Below, one piece after another: positions 41,514-55,299 of a DNA stretch of 64,000 nucleotides. This stretch comes from Alligator mississippiensis (lineage: Eukaryota; Chordata; Crocodylia; Alligatoridae). Position numbers and translations under genes: made by a program. The notes under the pieces were generated by a model that saw only the letters and a list, made by a program, of their open reading frames with translations, was not told the origin of the DNA and searched no databases. Position 1 is the first letter of the stretch; each line of letters opens with the position of its first letter. The DNA lies in the NCBI RefSeq assembly GCF_030867095.1, contig NC_081824.1:84712382-84776381 (forward strand). Direction: 5' to 3'.

Positions 41514-43467
41514 ATATGCATCCATTTTAAGATATATAATCTTAAAAAATATAATATATCTTTTTTTCCTATGTCCAGCTCATTTCTCAGATAAGCAACT
41601 TGTGATGGCTTCACATTTTTGAAACTCCATACTAAATTCATATAAATTTGAAAAAGAAATTAATTTCCATAGGCAAAACTGGACATAAAGAAATTTCAAG
41701 TAAGATCACACAAAAAGAATCCCTCCTAAGCACTATTTCCCAACATTTAAGTGGAGGCCCTCCTGCTGTTTTGGATTAAATAGCAAAAAAGAGTAAAGCA
41801 AATACTGCCAGGAAAAGCAGATACTAAAACAACTATTTAAAAATATGTGATCATAATTATCAAGCTTTATCTCAGGCAAGTGAACTTTTATTTTCTAGGT
41901 GTAGAAAGACTATGTTTTACCATATTGTAATTGGCAATGTGAAGCAAGACAGCAGCAGACTATTTTATTTCAAACTGAAAGATACTACTGTTATCACAAA
42001 GAAACATTTATAGTTACTATAATTTAAAACATGCAAATAGTCAGTCTTTAGACAAACAGAACCTTAAAAATTAATTTAAAAAGGTAAGCTTGTTAGGATT
42101 ATCTGAAGCCATCCAGAATCTATTAATTTAAATTTTAGTAACTTAACTAAATTTCTCTCTTTGGCACTGTGTAGCATGAGTAGACAGCCAAACATCAGGG
42201 TTTTTTGGCAGAATTTGTCAAGCGACTTACATGTTAAGAAATGGGTTAGGAAGAACTATGGTATTGTGCCTGCACTATTGTTTAATTACCAAACTAAATT
42301 ACAGATGCTGAATAATTTCTGCTAAAGCCTTCTTTAATTTTAAAAGTACAATAAGGTAAATCTATATCACATAAAAAAAAGTAACAATATTTTCTATCTT
42401 ATATATTTTAAGGCAACTTTCACCATTGTTTTCTTAGATGCTAAGGTACAATTTAGATAGCACTAATGATGTTCTCAAAGAAAGAAATTCCACTGATGGA
42501 AAAAAATAATGTTATTTCACACCACCATAAACACATAAAAGGCATTAAAGTTGAAATAAGGGTCTAATTCCATGAATTCAAATAAGGAAATGAAGATTGC
42601 ATTTTCCAGTCTGTTCTTAATTCATCCCATTGAGTTCAAAATATTGTAGGATACTGGTATCAACTTGGGGTTACATATGCTTATTGCAATACTTGAACCA
42701 ATAGGTTAGTAAACAATTCAACAGCACGACATTCTAAAGGAAACATGTACAGAACCTTAAATATAGCAGAATTACTATAAAATTGAAAAAAAAACATAAG
42801 AAAGAAAGCTATCTAGAAATTCAAAGCATGTTTTTTGATTTTCAAGAAATCTATGAACTGCTTGGCTCCTCAACAAAAAGGAGAGCAGTATTTGTTTACA
42901 ACTTATCTCCTGTACCACGTGTTCCATGGACAGGATGCTCAAGTAATTCTAACACAAAAAAGGGTCTTGAGAAGATTCAGATACAATAAAAGGATACAAA
43001 ATACCATATGACAAGGTTCCTGTAAACCAAAGAGATTTAAATTAATTTTTGTGTGGGTCACTACAGTAGTCATTCTGCAAGCTCTGCACCACAGAAAACT
43101 ACAGACCAGCTAAGAATTAAACATTGGCCAAGTCAGATCTACATTTAAGCCATTACATTTTTGGATCCAACCTGAAGTGGGATTTAATCTGAACGGGAAA
43201 ATCAAAGTTGCATCACAGACAACAAAACTACTTTAGACATGTTTTCTGACATTGTCATACCACTCAGGTCTTTTGTTCACTGTTACAAGTTCTTAAATTT
43301 GCATTCTGACATCTCCACATTCAGTGGGAATAAATATTCACAGCTATGATGGTACTTCTGATCTACCTTTAGCCTTCATCAAGACAGCTGGAGAGCTGCC
43401 TAATAAATGAGTAAGCACCAAGTAGAAGTTAATTTGCAAGCCATGTATGCCTAAGAGCCTCGTGTCT
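41514..43467 (-). other. FBXL4 intron, nothing recognised
   Basis: AT-rich intron. The 68-codon frame at 42783-42989 has no domain. No element ends recognised. Confidence 0.5.
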
Positions 43468-43578
43468 AAAACACACACACACACACACACATATATACAT
43501 ACATATATACACATACAAACACATACATACACAAATACACATACGCACATATACACACAGACACACACACACATATAT
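43468..43578. repeat. AC/AT compound microsatellite
   Basis: A perfect (AC)n run is followed by interspersed ATAC, ATAT and ACAC units, ending in another short (AC)n block. A Cys/Val-rich frame on minus across it is a product of the repeat and not a gene. Confidence 0.9.
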
Positions 43579-43649
43579 GGTGAGGTCATTGACAATATGT
43601 AATGAAAGCTTGTTCTTAGCAAGCTATAGTAAGATGATATAGAGAAAAA

Positions 43650-43812
43650 CTACATATGATGGGTATACACCTGACTTACTACCCCTTGCTGCTCATCCAT
43701 GTGGGCATCAATGATACTGCCAGGAAAGACCCTGAGCAGGTCAAAAGTGACTACAGGGCTCTGGGTACAAAGGTAAAGGGGACAGGAGCGCAGGCAGTAT
43801 TCTCCTCGATCT
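43650..43812 (+). mobile_element. Outer CR1 of second stack: ORF1 esterase, N-terminal part
   Basis: Encodes LLLIHVGINDTARKDPEQVK and DYRALGTKVKGTGAQAVFSS, the GxND-containing block of the SGNH-esterase-like domain found in CR1 ORF1. The reading stops at TTCTCCTCGATCT and resumes after the inserted CR1 at 46063 with PVKQK-like sequence, so one ORF1 was split by the insertion. Confidence 0.75.
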
Positions 43813-46062
43813 GGCCACAAGTGATGACCTGGTGAGGGGACTCCAGGTTCTTGACCACCTGGGTGACAGTAATTATCACCTATTGGAATTCACCATCCAG
43901 CACAGGGTGTCAAGAGCCTGCAGTAAGGGCCAGCTTCAACAAGTTGAGGAGATTGGTAGGAGAAGCACTGGGGTCCTCGAGAGTTGGGGAACTGTGTGTC
44001 CAAGATGAGTGGTTGTTCCTTAAGGAGACGATCCTCCGAGCCCAAGGGGTGACAGTCCCAATGAGAATCAAAGGGGGAAAAAGTGCTCAAAAGACCCCCT
44101 GGCTCACCAAAGGCATTCCGGAATACCTGAAAGCCAAAAAGGAGGCATACACCCAGTGGAAGGGAGGGGCCATCACCAAAGAGGAGTATACCTCCATTGC
44201 TCGGGCTTGTAGGGGAAGCTGTTAGAAAAGCTAAGGCAGATACGGAACAAGGGCTAGCATCAAGGACAACAAAAAGTTCTTTTTTAAATACATAGGGAGT
44301 ATGAAGAAAGCACCGGGTAATGTGGGACCCCTGTGAAATACGCTTGGCAATCTGGTGGTTGCACCAGAGGAAAAGGCAGACCTTTTTAACAATTTCTTTG
44401 CCTCCATTTTTTTGTGCAGGGACCAGGACTCCCCCACTGAGATTCAGGATGGACTCAGGAGACACTCTGAGAGGCCTAGAGTCAGGAAGGACTGAGTTAG
44501 GGAACTTCTGGAGGGGCTGGATGTGTTCAAATCAGCAGGTCCAGATGCTCAACACCCCAGGGTGCTGAGGGAATTGGCAGGGGTTATCCAGGGGCCCCTG
44601 ACAGCTTTACAAGTGCTCGTGGTGCTCTGGTCAGGTGCCAGATGACTGGAAGAGGGCCAATGTGGTCCCCATCTTCAAAAAGGGGAGGAGGGAGGACCTG
44701 GGCAAATATAGGCCCATTAGTCTTACTTCAATCCTGGGGAAGCTCATTGAGAAGATTATTCAGGAGCACACTGGGAAGGACCAGCAGGGGGGACGATGCT
44801 CAGGGGCAACCAGCATGGGTTCATTATGGGCAGGTCCTGTCAGACCAACCTGATTGCCTTCTACAATCAGGTCACAAAATCATTGGATGCAGGTGTCGCG
44901 GTGGATGTAGTCTTTCTGGACTTCAGCAAGGCCTTTGTCACTGTCTCCCACCCCATTCTCATTAAAAAGCTAGGTGACTGTGGCATTGATGCCTACACAG
45001 TCAGATGGATTGCAAATTGGCTGAGGTGTCGCACCCAGAGAGCGGTGGTGGATGGGTCATATTCGACCTGGAGGGATGTGGGCAGTGGGGTCCCCCAGGG
45101 CTCGGTCCTTGGGCCTGTATTTAATCTCGTTGTTAGTGACTTGGACAAGGGGGGGAAAAATACCCTGTTCAAATTCACTGACGACACCAAGATCTGGGGC
45201 GAGGTGGGCAAGCTAGAAGGGAGGGACAGGATACAGCCGGACCTGGACAGGTTACAGGGGTGTGTAAATGAGAACAGGATGGGATTTAATACTGACAAGT
45301 GCAGGGTGCTGCACTTGGGCAGTAAGAACCAGCAGCATGCCTATAGGCTGGGGAACTCCTTTCTTGACAGCACAGTGGCAGAAAGAGATCTTGGAGTCAT
45401 TATCAATTCCAGAATGAACATGGGCCGCTAATGTGAGGACGCGGTCAGTAAAGCCAACCACACCTTGTCATACATCCACAGATGCATCACAAGCAGGACC
45501 AAGGAGGTGATCCTCCCCCTCTATGCGACATTGGTCAGGCCGCAGGTGGAATACTGTGTCCAGTTCTGGGCGCAGCACTTTAGAAGATGTGGCCAGCATC
45601 GAGAGGGTCCAGAGGAGGGCCACTTGCATGATCCAGGGACAGCAGAGCAGACCCTATAAGGAGAGGCTATGGGACCTGAACCTGTTCAGCCTTCACAAGA
45701 GAAGGCTGAGAGGGGACCTGGTGGTCGTCTACAAACTTACCAGGGGGGACCAGCGGGGAATGGGAGAGGCCCTGTTCACCCGAGCACCTCCCGGAGTAAC
45801 AAGGAATAACGGCCATAAGTTGTTTGAGAGTAGGTTCAGGCTGGACATTAGAAGACACTATTTCAGTCAGGGCAGCTAGGATCTGGAACCAGCTTCCAAG
45901 GGAAGTGGTGCTGGCTCCTACCTTGGGGGTCTTTAAGAGGAAGCTTGATGATTACCTAGCGGGGTCATTTGAGCCCAGTATTCTCTCTTGCCCAGGGCTG
46001 GGGGGTCAGACTTGATGATCTACTTAGGTCCCTCCTGACCCTACATCTATGAATCTATGAAT
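43813..46062 (+). mobile_element. CR1 copy inserted into the ORF1 of an older CR1
   Basis: Starts near the endonuclease end (DLVRGLQVLDHLGDS), followed by the linker (FNKLRRLVGEALGSSRVGEL, EEYTSIARACRG) and [62 protein letters not shown]. The catalytic box is FTDD at 45174-45185, not FADD. It ends with a ctatgaatctatgaatct tail. Stops near 44230 and 45430 and frame changes near 44640 and 45590 inactivate it. Confidence 0.9.
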
Positions 46063-47775
46063 CTTCCAGTCAAGCAAAAGGCCTGGGCAGGAGTGGGTGC
46101 ATCCCACAGATCAATGCCTGGCTGTGCAGGTGGTGTCGCCAGCAGGGCTTTGGTTTCTTTGACTATGGGATAATTTTTGAAGAAGGAGGAGTGCTAGGAA
46201 GAGATGGGATCCACCTGACGAAAACAGGGAACAACATCTTTGTATACAGGCTTGCTAACCTAGTGAAGGGGGGCTTTAAACTAGGTTCACCAGCAGATGG
46301 AGACCAAAGCCCTGAGTTAAGTGGGAAGTGGTTGACCTGGAGTAAGAGGAAGCAGGAGTGGGCAAAAGGGAAGGTATTTTCACTCTTCCTGAGAAATCAG
46401 TGCAATTGGATAGTTACCTTAGACAGACACCAATGCACACAACCTGGGAAACAAGCAAGATAAACTGGAAGTCCTTGCACAGTCACTGAACTATGATGGG
46501 ATCCAAATAACAGAGACTTGGTGGGATAGCTTGCATGACTACAACACTGTCATGGTTGGGTACAAACTGTTCAGGAAGGACAGGCACGGAAGAAGAGGAG
46601 AAGGAATTGCACTTTATATAAAAAAGACTTATGATTGCTCAGAGCTCCAGTATGAAACTGGAGATAGGTCTGCTGAAAAATCTCTGGTTTAAAGGTTAGA
46701 GGGGAGACCAACAAGGGTGATGTTGTAGTGGGTGTTTACTATAGACTAGCATACCAAGAGGAAGTGGTGGATAAGGCTTTCTTCAAACAGCTAATGGAAG
46801 TTTCCCAATCACAGACCCTGGTTCTCATGGGGGACTTCAGTCACCCTGACATCTGCTTGAAGAGTAATACAGCAGTGCACAGGCAATCCAGGAAGTTTTT
46901 GGAGAGTGTTGGAGACAATTTCCTGGTGCAAGTGCTGGAGTGGCTAACTAGGGACTGTGCTCTTCTTGATCTACTGCTCACAAACAGCAAATAATTGGTG
47001 GGGAACGTAACAGTAAATGGCAACTTGGGCAGCAGCGACCATGAGATGACTGAGTTCAGGATCCTGACTGAGGAAAGGAAAGAAGGAGAGTAGCAGAGTA
47101 AGGACCCTGGACTTCAGAAAAGCAGAGTCTGAGTCACTCAGGGAACTCATGGACAGGATCCCCTGGGAAGCCAGTCCGTCAGGGAGAAGTGTCCAGGAGA
47201 ACTGTCTGTACTTTAAAGAAAACTTATTAAGAGTACAAGAACTAACCATCTTGCTGTGCAGGAAGACTAGCAAATATGGCAGAAGACCAGCTTGGCTTAG
47301 CAGGGAACTCTTCAGTAAGCTAAATCACAAAAAGGAAACTTATTAGAAGTGGAAACTTAGACAAACAACTAGGGAGGAATACAAGAGTATTGCTCAGGCA
47401 TTCAGGAATGAAGTCAGGAAGACCAAAGTGCAATTGGAGTTGCAGCTAGCAAGGGATGTGGAGGGTAACAAGAGGGGTTTCTACAAGTATGTCAGTAACA
47501 AAAGGAAGATCAGGGAAAGTGTGAGCCCCTTACTGAATGGGGGAGGTAACTTAGTGACAGTGGATGCAGAAAAGACTTAAGTACCCAATGCCTTTTTCAC
47601 CACAGTCTCCACAGGCAAGCTCAGCTCCCAGACTACTGCACTTGGCAGCACAATTCAGGGAGGAGATGAGTAGCCAACTGTGGTGAAAGAACAAGTTAGG
47701 GACTATTTAGAAAAGCTGGACACAAGTCCATGGGGCCAGATGGGATGCACCTGAGGGTGCTGAGCAAGTTGGCTG
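46063..47775 (+). mobile_element. Outer CR1 of second stack: ORF1 end, endonuclease and linker
   Basis: ORF1 resumes with NAWLCRWCRQQGFGFFDYG and GVLGRDGIHLTKTGNNIFVY, where DGIHLT supplies the conserved Asp/His block of the SGNH esterase. ORF2 follows with an AP-type endonuclease: DGIQITETWWDSLHDYNTVM, GYKLFRKDRHGRRGEGIALY, GVYYRLAYQEEVVDKAFFKQ, LVLMGDFSHPDICLKSNT and ECLTRDCALLDLLLTNSK-like DLLLTNSK. Conserved E, D and N/H residues of the fold can be seen, but stops near 46690 and 46992 break it. The linker continues to 47775, where a hAT element is inserted. Confidence 0.85.
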
Positions 47776-48435
47776 CAAGTTTCCCTCCAAGGTGTGTGCA
47801 TGCGCGGCCACGCACAATTTAAAATCTTGCCACACACTAACTTATTAATGCTGCATACCCACCCGAGGCAGGGACAGGGGCAGGGCTGGCACCAGGCAAC
47901 TGCTCCAACTCCCCAGCCCCGGCACCATGTTGCCTCCTCGCTCCCTGAGGCGAGGTGAGGCAAGGCGAGGCAAGGGCAGGGGCTGGGGAACTGCTCCACA
48001 GGCCCTGGGGACCTGCTCTGATCCCCAGCCCGATGCCATGTGCCTCTTCATTCTCCAAGGCAAGGCAAGGCAGGGGCTGGGGCTGTGGCATGGGCTCCAC
48101 CAGCTCCAAGGAACTGCTTCACTCCCCAGCCCCTTCAGGCTCCAGGCCCCTGGCCCTGTTCCACATGTTGTCCCAGTCCCCTGGGGTCCCTGGCCCAGGC
48201 AAGGTTTCTCTCCATCCATCCCAATCCCCTGGGGTCCCTGACCCCAGACATGGCTGCTCACCCTCCACTACAGTCCCAGGGTCCCTGATCCTTATAGTGC
48301 TCTATGCAGGGTGCCCCTCAGGCACCTGCGGTTTCCAAAGCAGCGTGCACCAAAAGGGGGAGGTGGGAACAAAGCAGTGTGCTCACAGACCGAAGTGGCA
48401 CGCTCACGGATCACTACAACTTAGAGGGAACATTG
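47776..48435. mobile_element. hAT-type element inserted in the outer CR1, 660 bp
   Basis: Ends CAAGTTTCCCTCCAAGGTG and, from the right, CAATGTTCCCTCTAAGTTG are inverted repeats. The 8-mers gttggctg (47768-47775) and gttggttg (48436-48443) match at 7 of 8, consistent with hAT target duplication. CR1 sequence continues on both sides. The interior is GC-rich with repeated ggcaaggcgagg and ctggggtccctg phrases. Long frames across it are compositional. Confidence 0.85.
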
Positions 48436-49861
48436 GTTGGTTGGTGTGACTGCAGAGCCATTGGCCATCATCTTTGAAAACTCATGGCAATCAGGAAAGG
48501 TCCCAAATGATTGGAAAATGGCAAATATAATGCCCATATTTAAGAAAGGGAAAAAGGAGGACCCAAGGAACTACATCCCAGTCAGCCTTCACCTCAGTCT
48601 CTGGAAAAATCAAAAACCAAGGGCAAGTCATGCCTGACCAACCTGATTGCCTTCTATGGTGACAAGATAGATGACAGGCTCTGTGGATGTGGGGAGACCA
48701 GTAGATATGGTATAGTTTAATTTCAGCAAGGCTTTTGATACAATCTCCCCCAACATTCTCGCAGGCAAGCTAAGAAAGTTCAGGTTGGATGAATGGACTG
48801 TAAGGTGGATAGAAATCTGGCTGGAGCATTAGGCTCCGAAGATAGTAGTCAATGGTTTGAGGTCTATTCGGCAGCCAATATCAAGTGGAGTGCCCCAAGG
48901 GTCAGTCCTGGGACCAGTTTTATTCAATATCCTCATCAATGACTTGGAAGATGGCATACAGTGCACCCTCAGCAAGTTTGCAGATGACACCAAGCAGGGG
49001 GGAGTAGTAAAATAAGATTTAGGATTAGGTTAGGATTCAGAGACACCTAGACAAATTGGAGGATTGGATTAAAAAAAAAAAATCTCATGGGGTTCAATAA
49101 GGACAACTGCAAGTCCCGCACTTAGGACAGAACAATCCCATATACCAGTACAGGCTGGGGACTAACTGGCTGGGCAGCAGCTCTGTAGAAAAGGGCCTGG
49201 GCATTACAGTGGACAATAAGCTGAATATGAGCCAGCAGTGTGCCCTGGTTGCCAAGAAGGCTAACAGCATACTGGGCTGCAATGGTAGGAATGTTTCCAG
49301 CAGATCAAGGGAAGTGATTATTCCCCTCTATTCAGCACCGGTGAGGCAACGTCTGGAGTACTGTGTCCAGTTTTGGGCCCCCCACTACAGAAAGGATGTG
49401 GACAAATTGAATAGAGTTCAGCAGAGGGCAACAAAAATTGTTAGGGGGCTGGGTCACATGATTTATGAGGAGCGGCTGAGGGAACTGGGTTCATTTAGTC
49501 TAGAGAAGACTGAGATGGGATTTAATACCAGCCTTCAACTACCTGAGGATGGTTCTAAAGAGGATGGATCTTGACTGTTCTCAGTGGTGGCAGGTGACAG
49601 AACATGGAGCAATTGTCTCAAATGGAAGCAAGGGAAATTTACGTTATATATTAGGAACAATTTTATCACTAGGAAGGTAGTAAAGCACTGGAACAGGTTA
49701 TCCAGAGAGGTGGAATCTTCATCCTTGGCGGTTTTTGATACCTGGCTAGACAAAGCCTTGGATTGGATGATATAGTTGCAAATGGTCCTGCTTTGAGCAA
49801 GGGGTTAGATTAGATGACCTCCTGAGGTCCCTTCCAACCCTAATTTTCTATTATTCTAATC
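48436..49861 (+). mobile_element. Outer CR1 of second stack: RT and 3' end
   Basis: Resumes with [20 protein letters not shown] and [20 protein letters not shown]. It then carries [20 protein letters not shown] with catalytic FADD at 48977-48988, and VRQRLEYCVQFWAPHYRKDV. It ends KHWNRLSREVES...LDKALDWM and the 3' tail tctattattctaat. It lacks the youngest-subfamily 3' sequence and matches the fragment at 29998. Many stops and frameshifts. Confidence 0.88.
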
Positions 49862-52569
49862 TTTTTGGCTGCAAACATAACCTTGAAAACAAGAGTGTTA
49901 GTTAGCAATGAAGGTCAGCCTGAGTCTGAAAACTGCCTGGAACAGTATCTCTGAGTTCATAATAGGTTAATTCTGAAGCCTAAGCACAACAATTTTAAGG
50001 TCAATTTTAATTATTTCATTGTTCACTATTTAAGAAAAAAATCAGGCTTTAATATCTTTACTGCTGACTGATTCTCATCTTCCCCAGTATCAGAAAACCC
50101 AAACTGTTCCTTTACTCAAGCTACTGATACCTTCATCTTGCACCTGAATGCTTCTGTCAGTTAAGGAAAATTTAGAAATACTGAATTTATATTTACAAGT
50201 AAAAAAGTGTGTGTTGTAAATTGAATTTAGCTAACTGATCCATGGACCAACTTTGAAAAATTGTATTTGCAGTACAAAATTAAAACTCCTTTTTGTCTCA
50301 TCACTCCTGAGCTGGAAATGTTTAGAAATGCAATATGAAACACACACACACATATTACAGCCTACAAATATTAATAAAAGTGCTGTCATAATTTTTTTCT
50401 AATTTAATTGTGGATTCGGTGTATTTAAAATATAGTTGTGGCTATGGAAAGAATACTTCAAGATAAGCATTAGATCAAGATAATATTCATACTGAAACCA
50501 TAATGACATGCATTGTCAAATTACTGCACACAATAGTGCTTTCATTGTTCATTGTGCACTCTAAATGCATCAATGCCAGCAAGTGCTGAAATTATGCTGT
50601 GAATGTGTACTCAATGAATAAACATTAAGAGTCATGTGTCAGCAAATACCAAGACCACCAGCACAAAAATCCTAGAAGAATAATAGTGGTCTTAATTTAG
50701 CAGAAATTAAACTTTATTTTTTTTAAAGTAACAACTATATAGTTTTTTGTGCCAAAAGTTATAAAATGTTCTAAGTACATCCAAAATATTATGAGGTTTA
50801 GGAATAAAACCTATTATTATAAAGTCAGAGGCTTTTTGGAAGTACTTCATTTGCATTTAATGAAGAAGAACAATGGTCTCTGTTAAGGCACAAGAGTGGG
50901 AGCATCTTCCTGTATGACCCTGAGCAACTCACTGAACTTCCTGTGCAGTGGCTTCTCTGGAGCAATGCAAATAATACCTATGACCCCAAAGTGCTTTATG
51001 AACTTTATATCTGGTCTTGAACATAGCTTTGCACATGAAGATCTTTATGCACAAGTAGTCTTCAAAACTACTCATATTGTCCAACTATTGACAGGATAGG
51101 GGCCACAGATCGTAAACTCCTTTGGACAAGAATCTCGTCTTCTCAAATTTTTCTATAGCTCTTCTGGTGCAATATGAATGATGAGAAATAAATTACGGAA
51201 TCTTGGTACTGTCCACTTCCCATTCTACATGGAAATTAATCAGGTATTTTAAAGATAACAACTTTGAGACAAAGAGCGTGAAAAATCTTTTAAACACAAA
51301 GCACATAATACATTCAAAAACACGAATGATAAGAGTAACAAGTAATTGTAATAAGAATCACTGGGATTTTTTAGTATCATATAACATATTGTTAATTTTA
51401 CTATGTTTTCCCTAAACACTGCACATTAAACTGTTATATTAGGTACAAATCGTTAAACAGCACCAGCAGTCCAGTGTAGACACTGTTCACTCAGCATTAT
51501 ATAACCATTACTGTAACTGTTAAAAAATGGGGTAATACATAGTGCAGCAGAATATAACAAACATTTTTGCTCTAATGGTACAGTAAACACTTTTTAGTGT
51601 TCTTCTAGTGTTGCAAGGAACTGGCAGAACCAGAGCAGTATTGCACTTACTATCAAAGAGAAAAGACCAAGCTGAGACTGCAATGCTGCAAATCATGAAG
51701 TTGTGGGCAAATAAAAAAACCCCTGCTATACAGTTAAGTAGAGCAACAGCAGTGACTCCTTTTTCTGTATGCTCAGCTTTACAAGCATATAGCCAAGGTC
51801 TCCACTAATACAAAAACTGTCATACCAGACACATGACTGGTCTCTTTAGCACAGAATTCCACTTCCAGTAGCAGCCACAATGTGATGAATCAGGTGACAC
51901 AGAGTTCTATAATCATTACCAACACATTCTCAAGTTATGCAGTGATGAATAACTTTCCAACCCCTGCATGTTAAGTAATAGTTATAATGCCAAAGTATTT
52001 TTGCTCATTATTTTAAATACATAAAACATCCAACTTCAATGTTTCCTTTGGTAACATAAATTTCACAGGCTGTCTATATGTATGAAAGAAAACCTTCTCT
52101 TTTTTTGGTCTAATTTTACTGTTCTTTAACTTCATTTAATGCTTCTTACCAGACAATAAAGTAAACAACAGGAAATGATGATCATGCATTACTCCTTCCT
52201 AATTTTAAATCTCAGTTCAGATCCCTCTCCTCTCTCCTCTTGTCAAATAATTGCTCTTAGTTTTTGCAGTCTTGTGCATTGTTTCCAACTACTAACTATT
52301 TCCAAGTCTTTCCAACTACAAATTATTTCAGATCTCATTTATATTTCCTGATATAAGGCAATCAAAAAACCATGAAAGCACATAATTTTTAAACAAACAA
52401 CCAGCTTGGTGCGGAGACATACTGGCTTGGTCTAAGACGCACCAAAATAGGTGCAGTCCAGCTGTTTACACGCTAGGCTTAAATGGCAATTAAGTCAAAT
52501 TAGCCATGACTGTTCTGAAGCAAAGCTTCATTTGAATAATTCACAGGTATTTAATATGGAATACTGCGC
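49862..52569 (-). other. FBXL4 intron, nothing recognised
   Basis: AT-rich intron with a short (AC)n run near 50340. Frames at 50896-51099, 51203-51415 and 51608-51808 have no domains. No transposon ends recognised. Confidence 0.5.
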
Positions 52570-53000
52570 CTGGCTGTCTGTAGGCAACTAATGCAAGCAA
52601 TAAACTCCAGCGTGTATTGCACCCGAGTTTATTGCACCAGGGCACACTATTTGAACACATGCCTGGGACCATAGCACACTGAACTGGGTTGGAGCAGCCC
52701 TGGCTGGCAGGCAGCCCAGGGGAGGGGCAGCCAGCCTGCTAAGCCAGGGCTTCTCCTACCTGGTAGGGCAGCCCCCTCACTGAAACACCCTTGGGCCTCA
52801 AACTGTCCCATCAATGTCTACACCTGCACTGCTGCAGAGTAAAAAAACTCTACCGGAGAATAGTACTTGCATTTACAAGTATTATCCTGCTGTGCAGTTT
52901 ATTAGTTTTCTGCAGCCTAATAAGCCTGCATATGTAGACACTGAAATATTTACTGCAAAGCTAATTCGGCAACTGCAGTAAATATCTCGTCAGTAGGATC
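52570..53000. mobile_element. Diverged second copy of the LTR-borne MITE
   Basis: Shares, in the same order, blocks with 12847-13286: cctgggaccatagcacac, ggagcagccctggctggcag, tcaatgtctacacctgca, tgctgcagagtaaaaaa-like, agtacttgc and agctaattcggcaactgcag followed by taaatatctc. Ends are too decayed to define target duplications. No coding capacity. Confidence 0.75.
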
Positions 53001-55299
53001 TGGATTTGGAGCAGCCCAAAATGCTTTGGTGTGAATCAAACTGACTGTATGTTTTTAGACTAGGAAGGATTCTAGGTTTTTTGAGGACAACGCAAGTTTA
53101 GAACCCCCAAGCTTTGAGCACCTATCAGCAGCCTAGATTATTTTGGATTAAAAAATTATTTAACAGTGCCTCACCTAATATCACCTTTAATCTTTCAAGC
53201 ATCCTCCTCAACATCATGTTTTCTTACTTATTAACTATATCATCCCCATCTTTGGTTATAGCTCTGTGAGTATGCATATACATGCATTTGATATTGTTTT
53301 ATGAGGACAGCAGCAGCTATGTTCCAACTGTATACAGGAACAAGCTGGGAATTATATAAATGTAACAAAACCACTCCACTTTCATAATCCTTCATCCAGG
53401 ATTAAAGTTGATGAAACCTCCAAATGTATAAGTGTCCATACCCTCAGACTGCTATCCCTCCTTCACTACCCTTTCCTTCACATCCAAATCCTCTACACAA
53501 GCCATTGTCAAATCACCCAAGTCAACTGCCTATTTATTCATTTCATTCCAACATCTTTTCTCTCTCTCTCTCTCTCTCTACTTTTTGGCGACTGCATTCA
53601 CCAAGTTTCTACTGTTGTCAGTGCTATATGACCCTAACCTTGCGTCAAGGAACCTCCCACTTCACCTCCATGTCACAAGACCTGACAATGATGTTATAAC
53701 GTATGCTTCTGACCTCCCAGAATATGGCCTAATAAAAGTATTAAGATAAATGTAGTGCCTTTTTGTCTGCATCACACAAGCAGCTTCATTGTTTAAAGCA
53801 GGAGAGGTCTGAAGTGGATGGACTGATTCTTTAAAACAAAGACATTGACAGATGGCTGAAAAAAAATATATGCTTGGGCCCATAACCTGTTTTAGCAATA
53901 CTTTAATCCTTCTGTATTTACTGTCTCCTTTAATACTTATTCAAGGGTTATCAGTGATTTGGTTGATCTTTAAATAAGAATTCTAATGTTTACATTTTAA
54001 CATCATGTAAATAAAAATATAAAGCTATATTATATATCATAAATTCTTAGACATTTTACATTCTCTTCAGTTTTTCATGAGGGAAAACCCACTGGGGTAT
54101 TTTAGTTAACATTCAGATACACAAACTTCTAATTTTTTCTTAATGCATCTCTTGATACATATTCTGCATCTCTAACTACTTATTATGCTTAACCCATCCA
54201 TCAACGTTCTCAACATAAGCTGGGTGAAAAATACTACTGATGGTTTTCAGGCTGTGTCATGGTCTCACCAGTTCTTAGAGCTAGTCTAAATGATAGTAGT
54301 AAAAAAGCCAACTTCTGATCTGGTGGTATTCTACAATTCTTAACATCACTGAAGCTACATCACAGCGAGAACAGCAGTGAAAGAATTTCAGAAACTCTAA
54401 CATGCTACTCTAGAATTTGTTAGGATTACTTGATACATCTTGGACAAAACTAAGCTCTCGAGAACAAAAGTGGGATCTTGTTATGGATTTGCACAACAGT
54501 AACATTACAAGGTTCCAGTGCAAATTGGAAAAATATTGAAGGAAAGCTTACCAGAAAATCTGTTTTAAATGGGGACAATTATTGTCAAAAAACAGCACTG
54601 TACTTCTGCCACTTTCTAAAATAATATTAATTCTTACTGGAAACTAAATTCCCTAAGTTATTAATAATTAGTATTCTCTGTACATTAGTCCAGTGCTATA
54701 TCTTCATTCTTCACCCTTTTACTTTACTTGCATGCTGAGAAATGTGTGTTGATAAATGGTTTCACAGCCCATAAACAACAAAGAAAAAGCCTGCCCGATT
54801 AGTTTTTTTAATGCAATAGAAAATTCACTTTGAGTGGTGTAAATAGTTATGAATGGTACCTTTGTTTTACCTATATATACTACTGATAAAATAAAATGTA
54901 TAATTTACTTAAGTACCTTTTCCCCAAGTAATTTTTTGTCCAACTACGTTTCTATATAAATATACAGGGGAGAGAAATTGAAAATAAATCTTTTGAATTA
55001 AAGCCATTCGCAAAACTTCCAGTGGTCTTGGGAGATATACTTGCTCAGACAAAATCTACACTTAATCTTAATTTACCTGGAATTATACCCAACAAAACTG
55101 TTGCTAGAAACAAAGCAATTCCCTACTATATTCCAACAATAGTTCAGCTGTCGGGCAACTATAAAGTGGTAATCTCAGTACTAGGCTATCAACAAGTCCA
55201 CTTAAATTTCTTTGCCTCTGGGGAGCACATACAGGGGAGTTAGTCTCTGTTGCAGAGGTCTCTACATGCCGGCAAGCATCAGTGTGCGGGGAGTACCAG
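53001..55299 (-). other. FBXL4 intron with a (TC)n microsatellite
   Basis: AT-rich intron. A (TC)n run lies at about 53561-53580, and the frames crossing it are compositional. No gene or element recognised. Confidence 0.5.

Noticed and set aside
43344..43622. 92-codon Cys/Val-rich frame on minus
   Set aside because: It is a translation of the AC/AT microsatellite.
47845..48449. Pro/Gly-rich frames up to 164 codons
   Set aside because: They are inside the GC-rich hAT element that interrupts a CR1, and repeat-driven composition explains them.
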